64,000 bases of DNA. It comes from Chionoecetes opilio. Its lineage: Eukaryota > Arthropoda > Malacostraca > Decapoda > Majidae. The DNA lies in the NCBI GenBank assembly GCA_016584305.1, contig JACEEZ010007144.1, positions 7,705-71,704 of the forward strand, written 5' to 3'. Both the position numbers and the translations under genes were made by a program. The notes below the pieces were generated by a model. That model was not told the DNA's origin. It searched no databases and saw only the letters and a list, made by a program, of their open reading frames with translations. Shown piece by piece: positions 11,524 to 20,493 of this stretch (the first letter of the stretch is position 1; each line of letters opens with the position of its first letter).

Positions 11524-11630
11524 GCTCATCCAGCCGCTTATCCAGCCGTCTTTCCACTGCTACCTTGAACCCTTATCCAGCCGTTCATCCAGCCGTCTTT
11601 CCACAGCTACCTTGAACCCTTATCCAGGGT
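11524..11630 (+). repeat. 47-bp tandem duplication
   Basis: A unit containing CCAGCCGTCTTTCCAC followed by GCTACCTTGAACCCTTATCC occurs twice, with extra ATCCAGCCG submotifs between and before the copies. Confidence 0.8.
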
Positions 11631-12005
11631 TGAAAACCACACCTCCCCGCACATCTCTCCACTGTAACACGTGGACCCCTAAAGACAACTAATATGGCCA
11701 CTCGCCCTCCTTCTTGCCTGGCCAGCTGACGTCGCCAGCTACCGTCGGTACAAAAATATATCACAATATATTTTTATATAGTGATTCAGAACTGAGGAGT
11801 GGAGGAAAATTACTCATTTCATTACTCGACATTTATATATTACTTTACCCCCTCCCACTCAACGTAAACTCTTCGTCAGTCATGAGTCAAAAGTTTTAAC
11901 TCATTTTCCCGCGTTACAACTGTATTGTACTTTGTGATGACAGATTCCATCACATTATCTAACCTTTTTTTTCCCACAATTCACTAAGCCCGAGATATGT
12001 CAATG

Positions 12006-12230
12006 GAAAGCCATGTACTCTTGAGGATGAAAGCCATGTACTCTTGAGGATGAAAGCCATGTACTCTTGAGGATGAAAGCCATGTCTCTTGAGGATGAAA
12101 GCCATGTACTCTTGAGGATGAAAGCCATGTACTCTTGAGGATGAAGCCATTACTCTTGAGATGAAGCATGTACTCTTGAGGATGAAGCATGTACTCTTGA
12201 AGTGAAAGCCAGTATCTTGAGGATAAAGCG
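12006..12230 (+). repeat. 23-bp minisatellite, about ten copies
   Basis: The unit is close to AAAGCCATGTACTCTTGAGG plus ATG. The first copies are nearly identical; the last four have lost single bases. Long minus-strand frames reading repeated Ser-Ser-Arg-Val-His-type peptides are only translations of this repeat. Confidence 0.9.
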
Positions 12231-12394
12231 CAGTTGTGATGTTGACTCGTAAACAGAATTGTAGAGTTGTGCAGCCCATCCCTCAACATGTCTTGGTTGT
12301 GATGCTGTTTAATGGAGTCGACAAGTGGTTGTTGGGCATACTTGTGGTGGTGTCTTGTGAGTACCACTAAACTGTTGTGTTGTCTGGCCCACAG

Positions 12395-12770
12395 GGGAGA
12401 GTCACCTGCAGCCTCCACCACATGCGGTGCCTCAGGGCCGAGCTCACGGCCTACACCTCCGTGGGGTGTCATGGTACTAGCCCCTACACCACTCAAGGTC
12501 CCGGGCTGCCTGAGTGAGGCCAACAACAGAGAGATGCCCCACAACTTCCTGGAGGGAGAAGCAGGCGTGCAGGTACTGAAGAACAGCAGCAGCCCATCTA
12601 AACCGACCTCCATGCCTGACTTGAGGCCTTACACAGTGACCAAGAATGAGGTGTATTACCAGGGCGCCAAGCCTCCCAGCTTCCCCAAGAAGAGGAAGCG
12701 AGGGACGGACCTCGAGCCCTCCGAAGCGGCCGCCCTTCAGCACCTCAACTACTCGCACTACGAACCTGAA
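12395..12770 (+). CDS. Internal exon of a carbohydrate sulfotransferase (copy 2), stem region
   Basis: The exon is bounded by a good acceptor (TGTCTGGCCCACAG, ending 12394) and the donor GTGAGA at 12771, and is open throughout in the frame that leaves phase 0 at its end. The protein has a low-complexity start rich in Pro, Ser and Thr, then a better conserved-looking part with VYYQGAKPPSFPKKRKRG and LQHLNYSHYEPE. This suits the lumenal stem of a type II Golgi sulfotransferase. It joins in phase to the exon at 15003, which carries the start of the catalytic domain. Upstream exons with the membrane anchor are not identified. The 5' boundary is less sure than the 3' one. A (GT)n run follows the donor. 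Confidence 0.5.
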
Positions 12771-12816
12771 GTGAGATTAATCTGTCCTACGTCCTGAGAA
12801 CATGTAGGGTCGCCAG

Positions 12817-12818
<2 letters not shown>

Positions 12819-12895
<77 letters not shown>
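12819..12895 (+). repeat. (GT)n microsatellite
   Basis: A pure GT dinucleotide run of about 76 bases in the intron just behind the sulfotransferase exon. Confidence 0.95.
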
Positions 12896-12896
<1 letters not shown>

Positions 12897-13486
12897 CGCG
12901 CTATCATGACCGTCAGGTGCATGATCATATCCGTCACAAGTAGGTAGGTATATTGTCTTGGAGGACGCCAGGTGTATCGCACAGGTGTAGATAGAGCTTG
13001 TGTCATCCAAGAGTGTTGTTACAAGGACTCACACATGCCAGGTGCATCATCACGGGCCTCAGGTGTACCAGTGCTTGATGGACACGGGGTCAACATTAAC
13101 AGTGAAGCAAAAACATTACCTTGAATGTATTGTGTTGTTTATATACAGCGGGTTGAGCGTAATGCTACTAAAATCTACTATTCATATTGATATTACTATT
13201 GCTGCTGCCACACCTATGAGTGCCACGAAAAATAACGTACTGTTGATGATAGTAGTGGTAACATGATGATGATGATGGTACAGATGATGATGACAATTTT
13301 ACACAAATCGAAGAAACGCTAGTGCCGCACATGACTAAGGATACAGGTAGATATGTTTCAGTTTGTAGTTAATTAGGTAAAGTCACAAGACAAGACAAAA
13401 TGTCTACTAATAAAAGTGACGATGATTATCGTGTTAACTTATTTCTCGAAAGCGCCAATTCTTCTGAGGAATTCATCAGGGGCCTG
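12896..13486. other. Intronic DNA, no gene recognised
   Basis: Short GATGAT repeats lie near 13265-13290. An ATG-initiated frame at 13400-13603 runs into the next element and resembles nothing known. Confidence 0.4.
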
Positions 13487-14120
13487 GACAAGTCGACCCA
13501 AGTGACAACTCGACCTGAGACAGGTCGACCCACTAGACAGGTCGACCCAAGACAGGTCGACCCAATCATGAGACTACTCGCCCCAGGACAACGGTTAGAT
13601 TAGGTTAGGTTAGGTATACTTTGTGGTTAAGGTTAGGTTAGGTTAGGTATACTTTGTGGTTAAGGTTAGGTTAGGTTAGGTATACTTTGTGGTTAAGGTT
13701 AGGTTAGGTTTCATTAAAACCTATAAGGTTAGGAAAGTGTTAGGTTAGGTATACTTTGTGGTTAAGGTTAGGTTAGATTAGGTATACTTTGTGGTTAAGG
13801 TTAGGTTAGGTTTCATTAAAACCTATAAGGTTAGGTTAGGTTTCATTAAAACCTATAAGATTAGGTAAGTGTTAGGTTAGGTATACTTTGTGGTTAAGGT
13901 TAGGTTAGGTTAGGTATACTTTGTGGTTAAGGTTAGGTTAGGTTTCATTAAAACCTATAAGGTTAGGTTAGGTTTCATTAAAACCTATAAGTTTCGGTTA
14001 GGTTAGATGTGGGTCGACTTGTCTTTTTTCCGTGGGTCGAGCTGTCTTTTAGGCGAGGTCGAGTTGTCTCGCGGCGAGGTCGAGTTGTCTGGGGCGAGTT
14101 GTCACGTGGGTCGAGTAGTC
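13487..14120. mobile_element. Foldback element with interior TTAGG telomere-type repeats
   Basis: The ends are inverted, multi-copy versions of a GTCGACCC/GACAACTCGACC motif. The left end is GACAAGTCGACCC then GTGACAACTCG; the right end read inward is GACTACTCGACCC then GTGACAACTCG. Between them (about 13596-14005) lie blocks of GGTTAGGTTAGG alternating with TATACTTTGTGGTTAA and TTTCATTAAAACCTATAA. TTAGG is the canonical arthropod telomere unit. No ORF and no clear TSD is seen. It is probably a non-autonomous foldback transposon sitting in a sulfotransferase intron. Confidence 0.55.
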
Positions 14121-14173
14121 TAGCAAGCATTCAATTCATCAGTGCTGAAGAAAAAAGGTGGTCTTTCCTGTTT

Positions 14174-14279
<106 letters not shown>

Positions 14280-14554
14280 CGTCGTGAAGGCCAGAGGGAG
14301 AAGAGAGTCCATTACTTTGAGTGTTGCTTTGTTGAATCTGTTATGAATGTGTGCAGTGTTATCACAAACAATTATGTTTGTACTTATGGGGCTTTGATTA
14401 CTGAGGCCCAGTAATAAAAAACTTTGTAAATTGATTTCTCAGTAGATATCCAATTAATTCTGACAGCATCATTTTCTTATTGATTTTTTTTATATTATTA
14501 TTATCAAGTATCTCACACAGTTCATTGCTTCATTCTTTTGTTTCCCTAATTTCT

Positions 14555-14684
14555 AGTCACTGTTAGAGGTAGGGAGTTCACCGAAAAGGCTGGCACCGCT
14601 CGGGGATCGAACCCGAGACCTTCCACTTGCCGGGCAGACGTGCTACCGTTACACTACGGTCGCCTCCCGGTGACAACCCACACA
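14555..14684 (-). mobile_element. tRNA-derived SINE head, minus orientation
   Basis: Read on the minus strand it contains GTAGTGTAACGGTAGCAC (A-box region) and CGGGTTCGATCCCCGAG (B box and T-arm), the internal RNA polymerase III promoter of a tRNA. It pairs as an inverted repeat with 14787-14918. The acceptor stem is poorly paired, so this is not called as a working tRNA gene. Confidence 0.65.
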
Positions 14685-14786
14685 TCTCCCCCCTAAAGCC
14701 CTGGGGCCAGGGCCAGTCCGGGGAATGTGTATCACTCTGGATCCTACTCACTGCGCCATGTTAGAGTTAACGTGCTACCGTTACAC

Positions 14787-14918
14787 TGTGTGGGTTGTCA
14801 CCGGGAGGCGACCGTAGTGTAACGGTAGCACATCCGCCCGGCAAGTGGAAGGTCTCGGGTTCGATCCCCGAGCGGTGCCTGCCTTTTCGGTGAACCCTCT
14901 ACCCCTTATAACAGTCAC
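14787..14918 (+). mobile_element. tRNA-derived SINE head, plus orientation
   Basis: This is the mirror copy of 14555-14684, with only a few differences over about 130 bases, separated by about 100 bases. It has the same A- and B-box sequences and an anticodon-like arm with loop CCGGCAA. The two copies form a long hairpin-capable palindrome in the sulfotransferase intron. Confidence 0.65.
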
Positions 14919-15002
14919 CCATTTATTTCAACTAAACTAATTGTATAAGCAGTATAAGAAAACCCTCACTAACCGTAACCCTCCCTTCTGCGTCCCCTGC
15001 AG

Positions 15003-15155
15003 GAGCGCCAGTACCTAGAGAGCCGCGTGGGGATTATGGTGGACAGGGCGAAGCAGGTCAAACGTGCCTGCCGCAACGCCCCGCCTTCAGTCCGTCCATT
15101 CCCAATCGTCGTGTGGGATCAGGTCCACAGCGTCGTCTGGTGTCCAAATTATAAG
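15003..15155 (+). CDS. Catalytic-domain exon of the carbohydrate sulfotransferase (copy 2)
   Basis: The exon follows an acceptor CCCCTGCAG (ending 15002) and ends at the consensus donor GTAAGA at 15156. It is 153 bp, phase 0 at both ends, so it joins cleanly to 12395-12770. The protein opens with ERQYLESRVGIMVDRAKQV and ends HSVVWCPNYK. In sulfotransferase family 2 the block V-x-C/W-C-P-x-x-K precedes the PAPS 5'-phosphosulfate-binding loop, usually completed by G/A-S/C-T-x-W in the next exon. That exon is not visible downstream here; the sequence beyond is transposon-filled. Good splice signals and matching phases support a real gene. Confidence 0.55.
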
Positions 15156-15678
15156 GTAAGACTGCTACAGCAGGGGCTGTGGGGCCCTTAGTGGAGGAGG
15201 GTTCTTGCCGTCTGACCGGTGTCGTAGACTCATAATTAAAAATGATACCCCCTGGAACCCCCAATAGGTTCCTTGCACATGTACGCCATAGAAAACAAAA
15301 GTCAGCCCAGATGCGCTACTGAGAGTCCATCCGCATAGAGGACTGCTGAGTATAGCAGTATAATATACTATATAGTAGTAATTATTTGTAAAGATGAATG
15401 GTTTACGAGGTTAGAAAACAAAATAATGGCGGGATCAGTACAGTACTGCATGGGGCTGTACAGAGATCAAGAAATATCAGAAAAGTGATGAGATGTGTCA
15501 AGGGATTCTGAGTCCAGAGCTGGAAAATAAGGATGTAGAGGTCGACGTAACACGATTTTGTTTGTTTTTTTGTTTGAGGAATTTCGTCAGTTATCGACGC
15601 AGCTGAGATGGATCTCCACTGTAACCAGACAGCTCTCTCTCAGACTACCCCTAGAGAGCTGTCTGCTAGTACTTATAG
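15156..15678. other. Intron of the sulfotransferase gene, no other feature
   Basis: No recognisable coding or repeat structure by eye. Confidence 0.35.
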
Positions 15679-15870
15679 TGTTGGCCGAAGCCAGCACCCC
15701 GGGAGGCGGGTTACAAACCCCCGGTTAACACCCGGTACCCATTCACTGCTGGGTGGACAGGGGCTCGGGTGTTAAGGAAACAGCCCAACTGTTTTCCGCT
15801 CCGCCCGGGGATCGAACCCGGGACTTCTCGGTTGTGAACCGAGCGTGCTACCCCTACACTACGGATTGTT
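15679..15870 (-). mobile_element. tRNA-derived SINE
   Basis: On the minus strand the head reads CCGTAGTGTAGGGGTAGCAC (A-box region), an anticodon-like arm with stem CTCGG/CCGAG and loop TTCACAA, then CCCGGGTTCGATCCCCGGG (B box and T-arm). A downstream body contains an AGCAGTGAATGGGTACCGGG-type sequence. The poor acceptor stem and attached body favour a SINE over a tRNA gene. Confidence 0.65.
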
Positions 15871-15977
15871 CATTAGGAAAAGCTACATGTCAAGCAAACA
15901 CAGATAGCAGAGCAAGAAGTGACAAAAAACAAGGACAAGACGAGCTATGAAGCGATAAAATATAGAACAGGACACAA

Positions 15978-16106
15978 GAAGAAGAAGAAGAAGAAGAAGA
16001 GGGCTCCACAGGGTTTATGGTACTGTACTCTCGTCTATCGGATCTCTCGTCTCCGCTGTCGAGAATTCCAACTCTTCACGTTGTCTTGTGTTCCTATTTT
16101 CTACGA

Positions 16107-16149
<43 letters not shown>

Positions 16150-16154
16150 CTCTC
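15978..16154 (+). repeat. (GAA)n and (TC)n microsatellites
   Basis: A short AAGAAG run lies at 15978-16000 and a TC run with one interruption at about 16109-16154. The TC run abuts the 5' end of the LINE that follows. Confidence 0.9.
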
Positions 16155-17485
16155 TTAGAGTACTAAGCTCTGATTTAGCAGAAAACTGCAAAGTAAGGAC
16201 TATTCCCGGTGCAAACATCGACCTGCTCAAAAGTTGGGTGACAGGAAAACTCAACTGGATTCCTTCTGAGTGCGTGATATATGGTGGGCTGTATGACATA
16301 CTTGATGACGTAGCCCCTCATAGCATTTTAGATAATTTTGGTTCATTGATTAGTGCTCTCAAAGTGAAGAACAATAATATGAAGATTTGTGTGTGTCAAG
16401 TTGTGCCAGTGCCAATGTCTCAGGAAATCCAAGTCAAGATAAACAAGTTTAACGAACTGCTAGTGAAATGGTGTGAAGCAAACGGAGTGACTGTCATTAA
16501 CCCAGTTCCAACGTTCAGACTTGGCACTGGAGATTTAGATGATTTTTGTTTTAGCGAGGATGAGGATAACGTATCCCTCACCCTGAACAGACTAGGCGCA
16601 GTTAAGTTGTTGTGCACCATAGATAAACAATGTCCAGGATTTAATCTTGATTCAAATTGGAATACTGTTAAGAAACAAACCTCTATGTTTCACAATGATA
16701 TTCAGAACAAGAATGCATCCACAAAACAAAGACACGATAGGCAACCCTCACGCCAGGGTGTTCCCCGCCCCTATCCCCCCTCCACAACTAACCATTATGT
16801 TGACTCGAACCAACCACCAGTCATGGTAACGAACCGACACAGCCCTTTCACAGCTACTACTCAAAAAGGTAGTTCACAACTGCCAATCAGCATGGCAACC
16901 CCCCACACCCGACCCCCAACCCCTTGGCATACGCTCTACCAAACTACTGCCTACCACCCCCCACCCGGCCTTATGCCCAACCCTGGCCCAACAGTACCTG
17001 GCCAGCTGGGTGCCTATCATCCACCGCCCGCCAGGGGGCCATCAGGTTACTCCTCGAGGCCTCGAAACACTGTTGCGGGCACCCACTCACCCACTACATA
17101 CATTGAGAAACAAAATATTCATTGGGGAAGATCACAGACGCGACGCGACCCTCACCACACGCGAGTCTTTTCACCCACTAACACTAATGTTGGCCACTCT
17201 AACACACATCAGAAAACGAAAATAGGATGCTTCAACTGTGGGAAATTCACAATTCCGCGAAGCACTGTTGCGGGCACCCACTCACCCACTACATGCATTG
17301 AAACACAGAATACTCATTGGGGAAGAACACAGACGCGACGCGACCCTCACCACACGCAAATCTTTTCACCCATTAACACTAATGTTGACCACTCTAACAC
17401 ACATCAGAAAACGAAAATAGGATGCTTCAACTGTGGGGAATTCAACCACAAACAGTCAACTTGTAGGCATGACCACAAACTCTGA
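16155..17485 (+). CDS. LINE ORF1 protein: SGNH-like domain, Pro-rich linker, CCHC knuckle
   Basis: The frame is open for over 440 codons up to TGA at 17483-17485; the true start is lost at the TC repeat. The N-terminal third has the spacing of a SGNH-like fold (VIYGGLYDILDD, then VCQVVPVP), though the GDS block is missing with the 5' end. A long Pro/Thr/His-rich linker follows. The C-terminus has CFNCGEFNHKQSTC, a perfect C-x2-C-x4-H-x4-C zinc knuckle, typical of nucleic-acid-binding ORF1 proteins. A 195-bp in-frame duplication (17068 and 17263) repeats the knuckle region; the first knuckle copy stops after CFNCGKF. Confidence 0.65.
17068..17445 (+). repeat. 195-bp direct duplication inside LINE ORF1
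   Basis: Copies start at CACTGTTGCGGGCAC (17068 and 17263). The period is exactly 65 codons, so the frame is kept. The copies differ at several positions, so the duplication is not very recent. Confidence 0.85.
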
Positions 17486-17593
17486 TGTGAATTTTGCCAT
17501 GCCCTAGGACATAAGTCTCGATTATGTAATTATTACAGTAGATAGGGATGTGGCGAAGAAGAATCTGCCGATGTATGTTATATTAGAAAGGAG

Positions 17594-17888
17594 TTGATAA
17601 CTATTGAACATATAAACGCTCAGTCCCTACAGTCTAATTTTGTTGAAATTAAGCTTCTTATATCTGATAGAGATATTGATGTGTTGTGTGTGAGTGAGAC
17701 ATGGCTACGTGCTGAAACTCCTGATGAACATATTAACATTCCTAGTTTTACAGTTTTTAGATGTGATGCTGGACGTGGAGGAGGTGTATGTATTTATGTT
17801 AACAAACTATTGAAAACTAATGTAATAGATCTACCTCTTCCTAAACAACCCGGTGTAGAGGACTTATGGCTGAGTGTTCAGAGTCATA
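17594..17888 (+). pseudogene. LINE endonuclease domain, N-terminal half
   Basis: This contains EHINAQSL, VLCVSETWL (catalytic-region E-T-W) and RGGGVCIYVNK, standard blocks of AP-like LINE endonucleases. The frame runs to LWLSVQSH and is then cut by the transposon at 17889. It resumes at 20186 with MLPAVIIGCVYRHPK, giving a continuous domain. Confidence 0.75.
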
Positions 17889-18010
17889 TAGTGAGGCAGC
17901 TTAGGTAGTTGATGGGGACATGCCGGATAAAAGCACCAAATTTTTTCAAGGTATTCCTCAGAATCCAAGCTTCAATTCTAGAACCGGCGCCAAACGATCC
18001 GAACAGATTA

Positions 18011-18013
<3 letters not shown>

Positions 18014-18044
<31 letters not shown>

Positions 18045-18381
18045 TTTTTTTACATTTGTGCCTATAGCGCCTGCAGGCAGTAATGACCCAGGGCTCGGAT
18101 GGTAGGCTCTGGAGGTTCACTTGAGGGCTGTGATGGTTGGCCCTCGCCCGTGGTGGGGCAGGCAGGATTTTTATAGTGACGCCTGTGATTAGAGGCGCAT
18201 GCCGCCCCCCTGTGTCCTCCGATGTACTCGCAATCGAAGGTAGAGTTAATGGGCAGGGCATGTGGGTGTTCTTAGGCCCCTCGACGATGCAGAAAGATTT
18301 TGGTTTTCTTCGGGGATCGAACTCGGGTCACCGAGAACGCCACTCGGAGACGCTAACTACTCTGCTACCGCCTCCCCGATA
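18014..18381 (-). mobile_element. tRNA-derived SINE with poly(A) tail, nested in the Academ-like element
   Basis: The minus-strand head is GGGGAGGCGGTAGCAGAGTA (A-box region) and GAGTTCGATCCCCG (B box). The body ends in a poly(A) tail, seen as a T-run at about 18030-18050. A second copy of the body is at 52278-52500 and a short piece at 31010-31042, all sharing ATAGTGACGCCTGTGATTAG or a close variant. Shared body and internal promoter support a real SINE family. Confidence 0.75.
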
Positions 18382-18443
18382 AGATAACCTGCACGATAGA
18401 ACTTTATTATTTTTATATTTAATTACATGCATATTACACCACC

Positions 18444-19677
18444 GCTTCTGGATGCAAGAGTTCTCGACGGTGCTGCTGTGGTGTATCTGCTTCCTCATAC
18501 TAATGTCACCACATTCAATGACTACGCTAATGGCGTTTTCATCCCCCACATCCTGAAGCTACTTGAATCCTGCAGAAGAGTCGATGTGGACTGGGACAGC
18601 TAAATTGCCAGCAGTATCAAGAAGTCAACTAGAGAGTAAAGGGGGAAAGGTGTACGAAGAAAGGTCGGTGGTCCAACCAAGGTGCCCAGCAACTGGCCCG
18701 ACTTCCTCCGGGATCCAACAAACAAGGAGGAGCTCTTCCAGTTCCTTTCAGACAAAGTCGGCTCCAATGACTGGCCAGACGGAAAGGAGGTCTTCATAAC
18801 CTCAGGCACAGATGTGATCAGCAGAGGTTCCGACCACTCCATGCCACGATGTGACCATGAAGAGGCCGATACAAGGATTGTCGTTCACCTGAAAGCTGCG
18901 CTGGACAAGGGATGCACCACCTGTTTGGTACGCACTGTCGACACAGACGTCGTTGTCATACTGATAGGAAAGTATCATTCCCTGACCAGCCAGCATCAGA
19001 TGGCAGCCATCTGGGTAGCCTTTGGAACTGGAAAAAACTTCATGTACCTGGATATCAATGCAATATGCCATGATCTGGGAAAAGATAGGTCAACGGCACT
19101 TCCTATGTTCCACAGCTTCACGGGCTGCGACACAACTTCCGCTTTCTTTGGCAAAGGGAAGAAATCAGTATGGGAGCCTTGGAATGCCTACGTGGAGATG
19201 ACGGAAGCCTTCAACAACCTCATGAATCACCTTTACATGACTGTGACAGTGAACTGCAAGGAATTCCAGTTGCTCGAGCACTTCACCGTGATCTTCTACA
19301 ATAAGAAGAGCAGCTTGGACTCTGTGAACGAGGCACGTAGGGAACTCTTCTCCCAAAAGAACAGGACAATGGAGAACATTCTCCTAACGCAAGAAGCCCT
19401 TCTGCAGCGCACACTGCGCGCGGTCTACCAAGCTGGAATCTGGACAACCAGAGATCATTGTGAGCAGAAGCTTCCAAATCCAGAGGGCTTTGTATGGACT
19501 CTAGAGAGTGCAACGCAGACCTGGCGTCCTGTGTGGTCCAACCTGCCTGTGGCATCCCAGGCCTGCAGCGGACTGGTCAAGTGTGGCGCAGAAAGCGCCC
19601 CGTGTGGAGGACGATGCTCATGCAAGAAGGCGCGGTGGAAGTGCACAGAACTTTGCAGCTACCGATGTGAGAAGTAG
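18444..19677 (+). pseudogene. Academ-like transposon protein: XPG/FEN-like nuclease plus CXC motif
   Basis: An upstream piece (18444-18603) reads TNVTTFNDYANGVFIPHI and ends at a stop. The 331-codon frame from 18682 then follows. Numbered from its first Met, it has E61-A-D-T64, D87-T-D89 and G148-C-D-T-T-S with G157-x-G-K160. That series matches the acidic metal-binding residues and glycine-rich loop of the XPG/FEN1 (PIN-like) nucleases. The last 35 residues are rich in cysteine (CGGRCSCKKARWKC, ELCSYRCEK), like CXC/tesmin motifs that bind DNA. The first Met is not a proven start: similarity to the 55 kb copy begins at NKEELFQFL. The rest of the transposase is missing, so the copy is truncated. 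Confidence 0.6.
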
Positions 19678-20185
19678 CTTAGCCGGCTTAGTGTGAAATG
19701 TAGTAATTGAATTTTGTGCAGAGAAGGGATTTAAGACATTAACACTGCATGTTTCCATGTTTTAATGTCAGTTGTTTGCAGATGCCTCCATTAAAACCTT
19801 TGAACTAACCTTCATGCTTTGCTCTCCTACTTAATTGTGTACTCAGTATGATTATTTCATGTGATTTAATTATAAACACCCCAATGGGCCAAATAATGAA
19901 CAATCATACTCAGAAAATACCTCAAAACAAGAAACATAGCAATTTTGCACCATGTTGGGTAAATATACGCACGGTCTGAAAGAATTTACAATTTTTTCCT
20001 TTTCGTATGTGTTAAATTGCTCACATTACAAAAATGTATCGTAGAAGCATAAGAGTGGTCGTATTGCTTGGCGCCGGTTATAGTATCAGAGCTGGGGCCC
20101 TGAAGATTGCCTGATCAAAATGTAGTGCTTTTATCCGGCATGTCCCCATTCCTTTGAAATTCGGTGCTAAGCTACCTCACTAATA

Positions 20186-20490
20186 TGTTGCCAGCCGTTA
20201 TCATTGGATGTGTTTACAGGCACCCTAAGGCCCCAGTGGCTTCTTTTGAGTATATTCAGGATGTTTTTAGACAAGTATGTGTAAGTAAGAAAGGGTTTTA
20301 TGCATTAGGTGATTTTAATGATGACTTATTTTCTAAGAAAAACAAAATGAGTGGTATAATCAATTGCAATAAACTTACACAGTTGATAGAAGAGGCCACT
20401 AGGGTGACACCCACATCAGCTACTTTACTAGATTTGATAATTACCAACAAAGCAAACCTTGTTTTAGCTAAATCTGTTGTCCGGAAATAA
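20186..20490 (+). pseudogene. LINE endonuclease domain, C-terminal half
   Basis: The segment reads AVIIGCVYRHPK, FYALGDFNDDL (GDFN block) and TLLDLIITNK, ending at TAA. A shifted frame then gives ISDHDLISIKV (SDHD catalytic block) at about 20494. These follow on from the half at 17594. Confidence 0.75.
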
Positions 20491-20493
20491 TAT

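Larger units (their letters stand above)
17889..20182 (+). mobile_element. Academ-like DNA transposon inserted in the LINE
   Basis: The ends are TAGTGAGGCAGCTTAG (left) and, read inward from the right, TAGTGAGGTAGCTTAG. The imperfect TIRs go on for about 110 bp, sharing GGGGACATGCCGGATAAAAG and ACCGGCGCCAA. The flanking trinucleotide ATA is duplicated (17886-17888 and 20183-20185), and the LINE frame is restored without the element. The cargo is a nuclease-CXC ORF. From memory, Academ transposons have 3-4-bp TSDs and some encode a XPG-type nuclease, which fits. A SINE is nested at 18014-18381. The copy lacks most of the 5' coding region. Confidence 0.65.

Noticed and set aside
11984..12613. 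209-codon minus-strand frame
   Set aside because: It mainly translates the 23-bp minisatellite and the complement of the sulfotransferase exon.
13596..14005. True chromosome end (TTAGG telomere)
   Set aside because: Pentamers are short, interrupted by other repeats, flanked by inverted ends and lie inside a gene.
14600..14880. tRNA genes (anticodon GGC-like) on both strands
   Set aside because: A and B boxes are good but the acceptor stem pairs poorly, position 33 is not T, and the two copies are part of a larger inverted SINE-like repeat.
15790..15865. tRNA-Val-like gene (loop TTCACAA)
   Set aside because: The arms fold partly, but the acceptor stem is poor and a SINE body follows.
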